This document shows, piece after piece, positions 22,860 to 34,600 of a stretch of 64,000 bases of DNA. Location of the stretch: assembly GCA_002749535.1 (NCBI GenBank), contig MZZL01000405.1:1233834-1297833 (forward strand), in the 5' to 3' direction. This DNA is from Apophysomyces variabilis. Lineage: Eukaryota > Mucoromycota > Mucoromycetes > Mucorales > Mucoraceae. The notes under the pieces are model-generated. The model had not been told where the DNA came from, searched no databases, and saw only the letters and a program-made list of their open reading frames with translations. The translations under genes were made by a program, and so were the position numbers. Every line of letters begins with the position of its first letter. Within the stretch, counting starts at the first letter, position 1.

Positions 22860-24213
22860 CACTCCCCTCCAAAAAAGTCTGAAAACACTTGAGTAACTCC
22901 GCTCTGGTTGAAATTTCTATGACGATCATAAACATGCTCTATATCAAAACTTTCATAAATCAATTCTCTTGAAACTCTCGACAATGATTAAGAGACTGTC
23001 TTATACATATAATATATCTTTTTATTGGCATTTTCAGTATCTGGTGTTTCCACCACGGGCTTTAATCACCGCTTGGCATCTTCTTGGCATAGAGTCCACC
23101 AAATTCTTGCAGACGCCTGCCGGGATCTTTCGCCATTCATCGAGTAGCGCCTCTTCCAACTGCTGTTTAGTGAATATAGCATGTCTTCGCTTCATGAGAC
23201 GCCGCTCGATCTCATCCCACAGATGCTCAATTGGGTTCAGGTCCGGACTTTGGGCAGGCCAGTTGTCCATGACAGGAAGCTTGTTCATCTGCTTCCACCA
23301 CCTCGAATAAGCGCCTGTATGGCAGCTGGCCCCGTCCTCTTGCAGAACATACCCATCGTTAACAGGATCAGAACTTGTTTCTAAGTAAGCTGGGTAATAG
23401 CACCCAGACAAAACATTGACGTACACATCTTGATCCATAGTTCCTGGTATAATTTTTGCTGCCACCGTCCCATCAGTCGTGAAGCTTCCCCAGATCATCA
23501 CAGAGCAATCATACTTCACAGTTGGCTGCAGGTTATTGCTCTGGTATGCTTCACCGTCTTTTCTGAGCACTCTAGCATTACCATCGTTGCCATGCAACCG
23601 GAATCTGGACTCGTCGGACCAAATGACCTTGGACCATTGCTCAAGGGTCCAGTTTACATGAGCTTTGGCCCATTCCAACCGGGCTTTTTTGTGCTTCTCA
23701 TTCAGCTTCGGCTTGCGACGCGGTATACGGGAAATGAAGCCCAGAGAATTGACCGCTTTGCGAAAAGTGTTCAAAGACATCTCGGCATGGTCATGGGAAA
23801 ACTCCGCGTGATGCTGCACAAGAGATTTGTGCGGTTCACGGCGGATGCTGAGCTCGATGGCACGTCCAACACGTTCTATCACCTTCTTTGGTCTTCCAGA
23901 ACGGGCTGCAGAAGAAGATTCACCAGTCTTCATCATACGATGTAGCACTGAAACAACGGTCGCGCGGGGGAGGTTGCGAGCTTTGGCGATTTCACCATAC
24001 GACATGTTTGCTTGTCGCATGCCCAAGATTTGGTCTCTCTCTCTGGCAGAAAGTTCAGCGTTAGGCTTACGGGTAGAGTTAGTGATGCAGTTCAGTGGCA
24101 TGGAGGAAGATTGAATAAGACAAAAAATGAGAAAAATACAAAAGAAGAATGCGTATGTTCTTTCAGTTACACAGAATTTTAGAGACAGTTTTCAGACTTT
24201 TTGGAGGGGAGTG
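22860..24213 (-). mobile_element. Complete Tc1/mariner transposon
   Basis: The ends are near-perfect inverted repeats: left CACTCCCCTCCAAAAAAGTC, right (read inward) CACTCCCCTCCAAAAAGTC, differing by one A in the run and continuing as TGAAAAC on both sides. Each end is flanked by TA (22858-22859 and 24214-24215), the target-site duplication of this superfamily. The total length is 1,354 bp with one uninterrupted transposase. Confidence 0.96.
23034..24101 (-). CDS. Tc1/mariner transposase, intact
   Basis: 355 residues in a single exon. The N-terminal paired-like helix-turn-helix region contains ELSARERDQILGMRQANMS and RATVVSVLHRM, then the GRPKK AT-hook-like linker between the two DNA-binding subdomains. 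The catalytic triad is visible: WSDESRF (Asp near 163), LQEDGASCH (Asp near 256) and SPDLNPIEHLWDEIE (Glu near 292), with about 35 residues between the last two, as in Tc1-type enzymes. All motifs are present and the frame is open, so the copy could be autonomous. The enzyme cuts and pastes the element into TA sites. Confidence 0.96.
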   Translation of the reverse strand: MPLNCITNSTRKPNAELSARERDQILGMRQANMSYGEIAKARNLPRATVVSVLHRMMKTGESSSAARSGRPKKVIERVGRAIELSIRREPHKSLVQHHAEFSHDHAEMSLNTFRKAVNSLGFISRIPRRKPKLNEKHKKARLEWAKAHVNWTLEQWSKVIWSDESRFRLHGNDGNARVLRKDGEAYQSNNLQPTVKYDCSVMIWGSFTTDGTVAAKIIPGTMDQDVYVNVLSGCYYPAYLETSSDPVNDGYVLQEDGASCHTGAYSRWWKQMNKLPVMDNWPAQSPDLNPIEHLWDEIERRLMKRRHAIFTKQQLEEALLDEWRKIPAGVCKNLVDSMPRRCQAVIKARGGNTRY

Positions 24214-24215
24214 TA

Positions 24216-25239
24216 GTAGTACCCCGCGCGCAAGAACTTTAAAACGGACCACGATACTGTGTAATTTCGAGTTTCTTAGGGACCATATGTAACCCGATCG
24301 TTTTATATGACCGCCCGGAGCCTTATGGACCACAGCAATCATTCCGGTCAGTAGGTCTTAGCAAACTTTCCGGTCTTGTCACTAGCATCTAGCAAACAAA
24401 TATCAAAGGCAAACACTCCTATTTCATTATACAGTCTCTTTTCCATTGATGAAGACGAAGTTGTCAGTAGGATTCATTTCGATGCGAAGCGAGATTACAA
24501 TATTTTGGGAGCGGAAAACGTAAACAAAAAGAAAACAGAGATAGTGCAGAACAGGAACAAAGTAAGCATGGGTCGGACAATGGACTACCGTCCATGAAAG
24601 GAAATGGACTGGGTAACTTATGGTCCCTAAGAGCTCTGATATCGTCTATGTCTACTCAATAATAAGCTAGCCTCATATTAGCCACTTCCTGGTCCTTCCA
24701 TTGACTACTGTCTGTTTGATAAGGTGCCCTGTCAGCATTCTATTGCTCTAATCTAGACTAACTGCACTACGTGCTTCATATCATTCTGCCAACTTTCGCC
24801 GACTACCCTTCCTTAATCCCACAATTGCCTAGTTAAGTCTTCTTCCTTTCTATTCCGTTTAAAAACCGCTCATAATCAGTTGACTGGATACACTGCTTCT
24901 GTTTGTCTTGTAAGCATTCTTTTCCCCCTAATAGATTATATTGATAAAAAAACAAAAATTTATGAATAAGAAAAGGGCGGCTGAGAGGGTCTACACGACA
25001 TATGGAGACGGAGTGCAACCAACTGGCACCGGAGAAGGAACGATTTGCGATCTGCTGTTTGCATCATAAACAATTGATTGATTTACTTAGCTAACTGAGA
25101 GTACCTATTCTCTAGGGTCGATTTAACATGACACTAATATTTTGCTATTGCGACATAAAAGAAACAACGCAATTAAAATGTGACGAAACTAACACCAGCA
25201 TTATCGAATAACTTGAATAACACAAAAGGGATACATTAC
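24216..25239. other. Intergenic, no gene seen
   Basis: AT-rich. A plus-strand frame at 24376-24597 has no motif. Nothing else supportable. Confidence 0.35.
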
Positions 25240-25262
25240 ACTATTAGACGTAGCGGCATGAA

Positions 25263-28200
25263 CTAGCCCTTCGTATGATTTATTGCATCAGTTTGAGTTG
25301 ATAAGGGAGATTGGCAAGGTAAGCTTGATANAGGCATCCAACCTAAACGCCAGCGAGTGCACTGGCTACGTTCCATGCGGGTTATAGGGATCCAGGTAAT
25401 AGGGTCTATATCTAGTGAGGGTCGACAGGCATTCAACAGCACTGCATTATTTCCTGCTCGGCTTAAAAATAGGTTTTCAGAGCGGAAAGTGTGGAACAGA
25501 GCACGGAGATCAGAGTCGTTAGGATTGCTTGATTCGGCAGTAAGACGGGTCCATAGTATATTCTGCTGTAGCTTCGACCAGTGGCTGGTAGAATAGTTAG
25601 TGAGGTGTGCGATAACCGTTGCAAGTAAGGTATCATCAGGTAAAAGGTGTGCTCGTAGTACAAATTTGGCCTTTAGGCAAGCCACACGTTCAGCCATTGA
25701 CAGGAGGTTGGTCAAATGCCGCATAACACTAGTGGAAGCGGAGCGGTGAGAACCATAGCAGAGGCGAAGACACTGTACCGAGTCGATTCCAGAAGCGCAA
25801 GCTGGACAAGGGTGAATTTGGCAATTGCAAGACCATATTCTAGTTTAGGCGTATGAATTGGCGATACAAACGGGAGGATAATAGGCGATTGAAGCCTGAA
25901 GCACTGACGCCACTACTATTTAGTATGCGCATACTGTGGAAAGCACCGGCACTATTCTGCTGTATTAAACGGACAGGGTCAATGGCACCTGTTGAGCGAA
26001 AAGGGATTACCAGATAGCTGAAGCAATCAGCTCGAGGCAGTTCCTGGTCGTACAATGTGAGATGAGGAGGCGATGTTGTGGAGCGTTTGTCTTGGAAAAT
26101 GACCACGCATTTATCAGGATTCCAATGGTATCCAAGGCTGATGCTATGATCTTCACATGCCTTGAGGAGAGCTGGCATGGTATGCCTCGTACCGATTAGC
26201 ACAACGTCATCAGCATATAATAGGCAATTGATGTGTATATCGAAAGGAGGAGGACCCGTACATATGCGAGAGCGCAGGCCAATGGGTGGGTTTGCTAAGA
26301 GTTGGTCTTCTATAGTTCGGAGTAAGGAGGGGAGGGAATTGATATAAATGGAGTATAGAAAAGGTGAGAATATAGAGCCTTGAAGGACTCCAGTAATAGA
26401 ACGAAACCGGCGAGAGGTGACATTTGATATTAGAATTTCTACAGATACGTCATCGAAGAGGTTTTTTAGTAAAGCTAGCAACTGTGGGGAAAATAGGGTT
26501 CTAAAGCCTGCCAGATAATGTTTCGATCCACAGTGTCATATGCGGATTTGATATCAAGGAACGCCAGGATTGGAGTTTTTCCATGTTGCTTTTTGTGCAT
26601 CATGCAGAGTTCCTGAAGGCAGAGTACCTGATCAAATTCGCTGCGTGATTCTCGAAAACCATCTTGTGCTATATCTAAAGGAGGAGAGCTGTCAGATAAC
26701 GGTTGTTTAAGACACTTTTCTAGAATCTTCCGGAGGACTGATGTTAGGCTGATTGGTCTAAAATTGGCTGGGTCTGTGGGCGAGCCTTTCTTGTAGATCG
26801 GCACCACTTGGGCTACTCGCCAAGATGCAGGCGTGATCCCCCATTGCCAACATAGTGAGAACAAGTCCGTCAGAACTGGTGCCAGCGAGCTAACAATAGG
26901 GCGTAGCATTTCACCCCTGATATGGTCCACTCCGGGAGCTTTCTTTATTGGGACAGAATTGATTGCTTCTGTCACGATATCAACGTTGAAGGGACTGTCA
27001 AGGGCAGAAGAGGTGACGGCTAAAGCTGTATTGGGTGATAGGGTGAGGGGCTGATGGAGAGTGGTTGGTTGCGATGCCGTTGCTATGTTTAGAAGGCTAC
27101 CGGAGAGGATATGTTCAAAGTGTGTTGCCAAATGTTCGGCTGCCGTATAGGGACCACGGGGATGGGAATATTGCGGCTGTAAGGTGCGGCCTCGTCGTAT
27201 GAGTTTCATTTTGGCCAATGCAGCATTGAATGCACCCTGTTCCATTTGCTCGGAAAAGGTTCGCCAAGTTTCCCGGCGACGGATATTAACAGCCCGTCTT
27301 ACCTGGGCACGGGCCTCCTGGTGGCGGATCCAACATTGTAATTTACATGTATCAATCGCGCGGCGCCATTTGCGATAGCAATATTCTCTATGTTTCACGG
27401 CGGTTTCCAGAGCAGGTGTCCAAAACCATTTGGCATGTAGTGGAGGGGTAGTTTTTCGGCCAACGCTCTCATCTAGAGCTGAATATATGGTATCGTGTAA
27501 TTGGGCAGCCAGGTCGTCAAATGGTGGCGGCTGGCTTCCTCTTGGTGCATCCAATAGCGAAGATATGATCATATGAAGAGGCTGAACCTTGCTTGTGAAA
27601 AGCTGACAGTATTTGTCCAAGTTGTCATTATTCTGCAGACGATTGAGGTGCCATAATTTGCGCGGAGCGGCATTGCTAATACTGGATGGCATAGTATCAG
27701 GGGAAAAGGTGAAATGAACCACCTTATCGTCAGAGTCCAGGGACAAGTCATCTCGGATTCGCATAGAAGGGTTAGTAAAGCAGCCGGAGCTGACAAACCA
27801 ATCAATAATGCTCGTTTTATGGTTCTGCCAGAAGGTAGCTTTCCCCGTGAGCCAGGTCAGCATTACGCAGAGAAAGCCCAGAGCTGATAAGCCAAGTGTG
27901 GAATAATCTACCACGGCTGCTAGTGTGATGGTCACCAGTCAAACTTCCAATACGGGCGTTAAAATCGCTACAGTATAGGGTGCGAGTGGTATTGTCCGAT
28001 TCAGTAGGTACGTGATTAAGTATTTCAAGGACGAATGTATCTGTAATTGAGGGCGGGAGATATACACAGTGGACGAGAGTTTCAGCAATGATAGATGAGA
28101 TGTAGTATGGTGCATATTTTGAGTCCGTTTGTGGGAAGTACTGAACATGGTATGGACAGGAGGGGTTGATGAGCAAGGATATGCCCATACTCACACGGAA

Positions 28201-28398
28201 GGACCTAGGATGAGGACTCTGGCCGTATACATGGTATTGTCGCCAGTTGGTTGGGTATCGATTAGGAGAGCGGAGCCAAGTTTCTGTGATGAGAAGGATA
28301 GAGCAAGTGGAGGTGTGGGTTAGTACAGAGTCGATTGCGTGCTTATGTAGACCGTTAGCGTTCCAAATAGCAATATCGATTTGTTGGTGTCTATTCAT
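25263..28398 (-). pseudogene. LINE ORF2: endonuclease and reverse transcriptase, broken
   Basis: The apurinic-type endonuclease begins IDIAIWNANGLHKHA at 28398, has LLITETWL (catalytic Glu) and YCSDFNARIGS (Asp and Asn), and shifts frame near 27850. The reverse transcriptase follows with AFLDIKSAYDTVDR, shifts frame again near 26478, then continues with GVLQGSIFSPFLYSIYINSL and the YADD active site. Two more frame changes lie near 25846 and 25766. The C-terminal region contains ERSQCTRWRLGW, also present in the second LINE fragment at 56 kb. At least four frameshifts make it non-functional. Confidence 0.88.
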
Positions 28399-29822
28399 TG
28401 TTGTTATCATTGAAGGATGGAAGAGCAGGTTCTTCAGCAAGCATAGAGGAGAGTGAACTAAAGCCATTGAGCATAGGATCATCGGTGGTAGTGTTCTGAG
28501 CATTTTGTTCGAAAATATCAGCTACTTGGTCAAGTGGGCGGCCATGTGTGGAGTACGAATTAGTCGCGTGAATCTTTAAAACCTCACGCAACTGATCTAC
28601 GGTGATCCACCCAGATGAAAAAAACTGTCGTGCGAGAGCGTAACGCACTGGGAGGCGTATAAACTCCAATGCACGCAGCATACGGAGATTGTGATGGTCT
28701 TTAGCCTTTATTTATCGCTCCTCATCAGACATGTCAGCACATTTCGGGTCTCGCAGGTTATTGGCACTGGTAGCATCGAAATCCTCAATAGGTTTTACAC
28801 CAAAACGATTGAGAACCTGGAGAAAATCTGGGACGTAATCATTTATGCATTAGTAAAGCGATTAACTGTCGGTCAGGATAATGGATATCGAGTATTCTGC
28901 TGTTGTTAATTCCGAGCTTACGTAGGCGGGAGCGCATTTGACCTGTTGCGATGCGGGCACGTGCAGGAAGATAAACATATTGGAATCTATGGGTGCTCGA
29001 TGGAAGAACAAAGGCTCTGGCGGCTGCTTCCTGTTTGCGGATGTCGGGTGCTGTAGTCAAAGAATGTCTCAGTTGGCGTGTGCGGTCCGTTTGATGCCAC
29101 AGGCTGGAGGAAGCGTTATTTTCTGTCGGTATCTGATGTGATGTGGGCAGAGGGAGTGCCGGGAAGTCATCCAGAGCTGTGTCAGGTGCATGAATAGAAG
29201 CCATGGTACTGTCGTGGGGAACGCTGGATCGTAACTGAAGCCTAAGTTCGGCATTAATTTTCTCTAATTCCGCAACTCTGGCATTGGCGTCATTAAGCTT
29301 TTTTTTCAACTGTTGGAGCTCGGCATTTATCTGGTCGTGCTGATCGAGTCGTCGGCGTTGTGTATTGAGTTCATCCATAAGTTGGTGCATGAAGGCTGGG
29401 AGGGCTTCATGGTGCTCAAAGGTCAATGGGAGTGAGTTGGAAGGTGTCTCCGTAGTATTATTATCAGGTTCATCCAGATCTAGTGATGCAGTGTCACTTA
29501 GAGTAGGTTCATCAACATCGATGGATGCGGTTGGTTCCTGGTTTTCGTGCAACATTGGCTGTGTTGCAGAGACACGGGTAGCGTTACCAGACAGGGTTAC
29601 AAGGCCTTTGTGGATGATAATATGATTCAAGGTCTTCAGGCATTTTCCGCAACGAAATACGGGCATTGGTGGTTTGGTGCGTCCTTTCCCGTGACCGTAT
29701 GTATGTCCTTTTGCATTACATGCTGGGCAACAGAGGTTTTTACGATGTAGTTTATAAAGGGCTGCTAGATCCTCGAGTTGCGTTCGGGAAAAGGGAACAA
29801 TTTTTGGTCTTCCCGCTGGCAT
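28391..29822 (-). pseudogene. LINE ORF1 with zinc-binding motifs and coiled coil, broken
   Basis: Begins MPAGRPKIVPFSRTQ. Two Cys pairs (CCPAC and CGKC near residues 31-60) with nearby His suggest a zinc ribbon. A coiled coil follows near residues 150-200 (LQQLKKKLNDANARVAELEK). One frameshift near 28850 and one in-frame TAA near 28715 separate it from its C-terminal part (IRLPVRYALARQFFSSGWIT). In LINEs ORF1 proteins bind the element RNA. Confidence 0.75.
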
Positions 29823-29998
29823 CTTACAGGAAGGTGCTCTAGAAATGCTGTTTGCACCGAGAGGAAACTCTGAGGTTGGGAAGGGGTATGGCAGAGGAGG
29901 TGTATTGGGTGTTGATATTTTATTTCGCTGAATTCGCAGTTTCTGTTTGTATGCGCACCTAAAAAGTGTGCAATAGCGGAAACAGCTAACTCATATTA

Positions 29999-30080
29999 CA
30001 GTGGCACCTCTTTAATTTCAACGCCTCTGTTCCTTTAGCGAGCTTGCAGATACAGAGGGTTGAAAGTTAATGGAAGTTGT
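29999..30080. repeat. Possible pogo-like terminal repeat remnants
   Basis: CAGTGGCACCTCTTTAATTT is followed within 50 bases by its approximate inverted counterpart (GGGTTGAAAGTTAATGGAAG). The CAGTG...ACCTC...TTAATTTCAAC pattern recalls pogo/Tigger ends. No transposase is nearby. Confidence 0.35.
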
Positions 30081-30184
30081 TAGTCCATACAAAAACATGT
30101 TTTACCACTTTACCTTTGTTCCTGCAAATCGCTTGAACTTATGAAGTATTCAGATTATGAGGATTAAATTAAGAATGGTTGTAT

Positions 30185-30680
30185 TTACTTCAAAGCGGGA
30201 TCATGTTACATATCCCACACAATTCTTGAAGTTTGTAATACTGCTCGATGTTTTGCTCAAAAGCGAGTACGGAAGCAGCATTTTCATGTGCGACTCGGGA
30301 TCAACGGCATTTTCTTTTTGCATGTTTTGATTATAAGAAATTAGGAAATAACTACGTGTTCTTACTTTGTTTTGTGGACTTTACTCACCTTAGCATTCGC
30401 TTTATGTCTTCTGGCTCAGTGGAGAAGCCAGCATAGTCAATATGCAGACGTGCACCTTTTTCGTTGCGTATGCCAACAACAATTAGCAGATCTACAGGCA
30501 CAATTAACATAAGGCATGAGAGATACTGTATTTGTGCAAGTGCTTACCTTGTGTGTCACCATCATGGCACTTTCTTTAAAATAGCCGGCTGGGGAAAATC
30601 TCTCTTGTAGATTAGTTATAATGTTGACTAGCAGGGTTGACATAGGAATTTCCCGTATAAGTATCGATTCATCAGTCATG
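30185..30680 (-). pseudogene. Unidentified coding fragment
   Basis: Three pieces on the minus strand look like protein: MTDESILIREIPMSTLL, then LLIVVGIRNEKGARLHIDYA with FSTEPEDIKRML, then AHENAASVLAFEQNIEQYYK. Good GT and AG sites separate them (GTAAGC at about 30548, GTGAGT at about 30391), but the first pair cannot be joined in frame. The family is not recognised. Either a decayed gene or a gene whose structure I have not solved. Confidence 0.28.
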
Positions 30681-30699
30681 TCTTCATTATTTGCAGCAA

Positions 30700-32200
30700 G
30701 TTTATTTTTGCTGGTCCATTTTTCATGGTCGCTGACTTGCGCATATATCCAATATTAACCCAGTCATCCTTCTGTTGCTCTAATGCGCTTTCGGAAAACA
30801 GTGTCCGATTCCGATAACGAATATGTTGGAGTAAAGCACCAGATAACTAATATGTAAGCAAAAATGTTCGAATACAAAGACTTGCTACCTCCAACCATGT
30901 CTTTCACTGTTTGTATGTAGTAGTTGCCTACTCATGACGCGTACCAAATTGTAACGTATACTAAGATGCAACTTGGTCAGGTGAGTGTCTACCTGTTCTG
31001 GACAGGACAGGACAACAACTACCGAAATCGATCATCGTAACAAAGGTCAAAGTTGTTTCGGTCATTGCACGAGGTTGTCGTTCCAATGACACTACAAGTA
31101 AAAGTCTCAATAACGATGGCAAACCGTATGAGCTGAGGATTGAAACCATCCTATAGTACAAGAAAACGATCACGATTTGCTTACATCCCAAGCCTTGAAG
31201 AACCTTGCCAATGAACCTAGCTCGTGCGGCGAAGTGTTTCAAGTCTGGCTTGCTTCAAGGCGCTATGGCAAGCGCCAAAGGTATTGGGAAAGCTGCCAGG
31301 ATCGCGCAGTAAACAGTGTCAACGTTTGTATCATGCACGTCGAATTCTTGAAAGTGTCAATGTCTCACTTGGCGGATAAGAAAGCAATATCCCTCCCAAA
31401 CCGGCCGCTTTTCTGCTGCAGAACAATTATTGCTGCGCGGTGAAGCGACCCGTGACATGAGCTGGTCTTTGCGCATTCGATGCTTGCAATATCACCAGCA
31501 CTGAGAAAGCCCTTTCACATGGTGTAGTGAAACCAGGCACTCGGAGATGGATTTTTCCAACGGAGAATTAGTTAAGATGACATGGCCGTTGGATGCAGGC
31601 ATGTTACCAGACGTTGCTGTCATTGAAGATACATTTGCATTATGCACGGCTTCCTGGAGGAGAAAGACATTTGCACGGAAGAGATTTAAATAAAAAAGAA
31701 ACGATCTTTATCTACCTTTGCGAATTACCTCATACTTAATGCGTATTCTCATGCAGGCTAATTCCGCTTGATGAGAGCTAGTATATATCCGGTGTGAAGC
31801 TTATAGCAAAATCCTTGTCTTGAGTTGGAGAGTTTGCTTGAGAAGGTGCGGGCAGTACCCAAGTTTTACCCTTTATGCAGTTCTACCGGAAACTTGGGAT
31901 GTAAATGGCAAAAAAAAGGACAGTATTCTATGTTTTCTACGGTAACTGCAGGTATATGTTATAGGAAGAGATCTACAGTAAAGGAAAACAGGTTACGGAC
32001 ATACCCCAGAGCAAGTAAACAGTAGTAATCCTTGAAACCTGTTTCCCGCTTAATGCATAGCTACGTTGCTAAATACATATCTAGAATAAGGGACGGTCAT
32101 TGCCAGGATTTCAAGCAGACCTATACACATCCAAAGCGATTCATTAATTCGTAAGGAATTTAGAAACGACATGCGGGGAATTACTTGTTCACTGGAGACC
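30700..32200. other. Intergenic, no gene called
   Basis: Open frames at 30961-31242 (minus) and 31177-31443 (plus) overlap and neither has a recognisable motif. Confidence 0.3.
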
Positions 32201-32218
32201 GAAGCCTCAATCTAACGT

Positions 32219-32227
32219 ATAAAAAAG
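32219..32227 (+). promoter_or_regulatory. TATA box of CAP-domain gene
   Basis: TATAAAAAA, about 110 nt upstream of the ATG at 32333, followed by a C/T-rich leader. Confidence 0.55.
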
Positions 32228-32332
32228 TCTTAAACGATTGCCATTTTGTTAACCTATCCTCATCTCATTACCACCTTTGTTTATATCTACCTGTTGTAAC
32301 CTTAAAAGAGTTAAGACAAGGTCTCTCTTACC

Positions 32333-33018
32333 ATGGTCAAGATCTCATCATTGCCCTTTGCCAGCACGGCCCTTATTGCTACTTATACGTCGGGCGTATC
32401 TGCGGATGCTTGGTCAAACTATGTCTTGGCCGCCCGTAATAAAGCTCGTGCGCAGTACGGCGCCAGGCCTTTGACCTGGAATACGGAACTGTATAAGAGT
32501 AGCTTACAGCACGCTCAAACTTGTAAATTTTCTCACAGCGATGTTCAAGGAGAGTTAAGCGCTCAATCAATGATTTTTTCTCCTGCTGCTTTCTGCCTTA
32601 TGCCAAGAGGATCTCTATGACATTCAAAGGATTTTAACCTATCTATGTGCCGCATTGCATAGTATGGAGAAAACATTTACGCTTCTAGCGCCCAAAATGC
32701 AAGTATAAATGATGCTGTGGCTGCCTGGATGAGTGAAACCTCCAAATACAATTACAATAACCCTGGCTTTAGTCCAGCAACTGGTAAGAAATGATCTGTC
32801 ATTGAATAAGGAAGCTGAACGTCAATTTTCTGTGCATACGCTCAGGTCATTTTATTCAAGTCGTATGGAAGAATACGACGCAAGTCGCTTGCGCGATTAA
32901 CATCTGTCCTGCTGGTACGATATTTCCTTCTTCAAACTCCATATATGTAGTTTGCCGCTATACTCCTCCAATAAATTACCCCGGCCAATTCCCTCAGAAC
33001 ATTGGTCGCCATGTGTGA
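32333..33018 (+). CDS. Secreted CAP/PR-1 (SCP) domain protein, splice donor damaged
   Basis: Encodes a signal peptide (MVKISSLPFASTALIATYTS, cleavage probably after VSA) and a compact CAP domain. Motifs in order: LAARNKARAQYGARPLTWNT, HAQTCKFSHSD, YGENIYAS, the CAP signature GHFIQVVWKNTTQVACA, and a C-terminal VCRYTPPINYPGQF. The family binds sterols or lipids outside the cell and is frequent in fungal secretomes. Exons are 32333-32554, 32663-32783 and 32846-33018 (171 residues). The first donor is odd: after GAG the sequence is TTAAGCG, where GTAAGCG would be a perfect donor. Using the GT one base earlier breaks the frame. A weaker in-frame donor at 32543 (GTTCAA) would drop four residues. 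So this is either a gene with a weak donor or a fresh pseudogene. Confidence 0.82.
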
Positions 33019-33949
33019 GGCATTTAACCAACGTTGCAACTGCTATGAAATTTATCTCGACAAGTGTAACCCGATCTTGACACCTGTTGTTTTAATTAAA
33101 ACTACGGTTATTACGGCTTTCCGCTTTTCTACCGCGTATATGGATTTGTTGCCCTAATAGACGTGCCCTTGTCTGTCTGGAAATACAGCGGATAGTTACA
33201 GGCAGTGCTGAATAAAACGTGTATATATAGATGGCCACTGAACGTTCGAACGGTCACTGATACTCAAATCACACCGCAACTTGCTGAATCTTCAATTGTA
33301 CCAAGGTATGCTACAATGGAACCGTAATTGCGAGATATTCTAGTTTATGAAGCTATGTCACTGGGGATGATGAGATTAAAGAAACAATTAGTGTAAAAAA
33401 AAAGTATAGCCTCAAAGTTGTCTATCACTGTCAAGCGGTTTACACACTATATTTGTGCATGTATAAGAGCATGGAAGATGTAGGGAGAATGTCTGACCCA
33501 TTGTCTGGACTGCAGCGGTTTTTCAGGTAGAACAATGATCATAGCTCTCCATGCACGCGTGATAAATGCAATAGAAAGAACGTATCTTATTCAGGAAGAT
33601 CATATCAACAAAAAACTGTTAGGAAAGCATGTATTGTAACATGCATCTGCTGCACTATTAGTCAAGCAAATTTTTTTCTATACCACATATGGCAATATAC
33701 CGAACTTTTGGCGATATGCTGTCAACGATAAACCAATAGAGCGTTACAGCAATGGCCGTCAAAATAGATCCTTACCCGGATGAATAGATATGGATTATGT
33801 GAATAAAAATAACTGAGTTAGGGGCAAATAACAATATCTTTGTGTTACCACTATGATAACGTGATCTTTCTCTTACCAAGATCTTTGTTTTTGTTTGTTA
33901 TTTTTTTTATTCCATCTATAAAGCCATTCACAACACAGTATGTGATACA
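33019..33949. other. Intergenic, no gene seen
   Basis: AT-rich. No open frame with coding character. Confidence 0.35.
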
Positions 33950-34340
33950 AAAATTACTTGACCAAGCAAAGCCAATCTGGGATGGCCTCAAGTTACCCTC
34001 CCCCAATACTTCAATTGCCAATCAATGTTTGAGTGGAGTCTGGAATGACATCCCCGATCTGTCTTCTGAAGAGAACCGGTTTTGGCGTGTTTCCGAGGAA
34101 GACTATTTGAAGTTAACGTGGGATTGGACTTGCGTCTTATGATTGTCAAGCCATGTCCCTTTCCAGGATTTCCGACGTATAAGTATGTGCGTTAGATTAA
34201 ATTTTTGTGTACCTCATGTTATGCTTGCAATTACTAATATTTGAACAGGAACAAGACGTCAAATGGAAAGAGATCGGGGAAAGGATGGGAAAGGAGCTTA
34301 GCCCTGGTGGTTAACCAAGTGCCACCACCACCAGCGGCTC
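33950..34340 (+). pseudogene. Unidentified degraded coding fragment
   Basis: A readable stretch (VIQKLLDQAKPIWDGLKLPS through ENRFWRVSEEDYLKLTW) shifts frame near 34120 and continues as LRLMIVKPCPFPGFPTYK. A plausible donor lies at about 34183 and an acceptor at about 34249, leading to NKTSNGKRSGKGWERS. The family is not recognised. It resembles the remains of one gene more than random sequence. Confidence 0.35.
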
Positions 34341-34600
34341 ACATCTCAATTAGGCAAACTGTTTACCGAATTTGACCCGCCCCAGGCGGATTTCTGGCAG
34401 GTGGTGCCTCAGTGGGCCGCGTTCCGGGGCATAAACTAGGCCCTCCTAATATGGCCTGAACGGTTTGGCCCATGGGTCACTGGGCCCATCTTATTGTGAT
34501 AGGCCTAGTGTGCCGGACTCCCGGCCAAAGATATTGACCAGGCCCAGTTATGACCTGCCCGGTTAAGGCTCGCCCATTTCAAGCTCTAGGTAAACAGGTC
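34285..34600. repeat. GC-rich island, candidate non-autonomous element
   Basis: About 300 bp that is clearly GC-rich inside very AT-rich DNA, full of GGCCC/GGGCC words. The right edge, read inward, begins CCTAGAGCTTGAAATGGGCG, a sequence style common at ends of hAT-type elements. I could not match the left edge convincingly. Confidence 0.35.

Larger units (their letters stand above)
25240..29990 (-). mobile_element. Degenerate LINE (non-LTR retrotransposon), two ORFs
   Basis: Read on the minus strand: a 5' leader, ORF1 (29822-28391), then ORF2 (28398 to about 25260) with an endonuclease and a reverse transcriptase. The ORF1 stop and ORF2 start overlap in ATGAATAG, a layout suited to termination-reinitiation. 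Both ORFs carry several frameshifts and one stop, so the copy is dead. There is one ambiguous base at 25331. The ends are approximate; I see no poly(A) tail and no target duplication. Confidence 0.88.

Noticed and set aside
28129..29750. Several plus-strand frames over the LINE
   Set aside because: Shadows of the LINE ORF1 and endonuclease on the minus strand.
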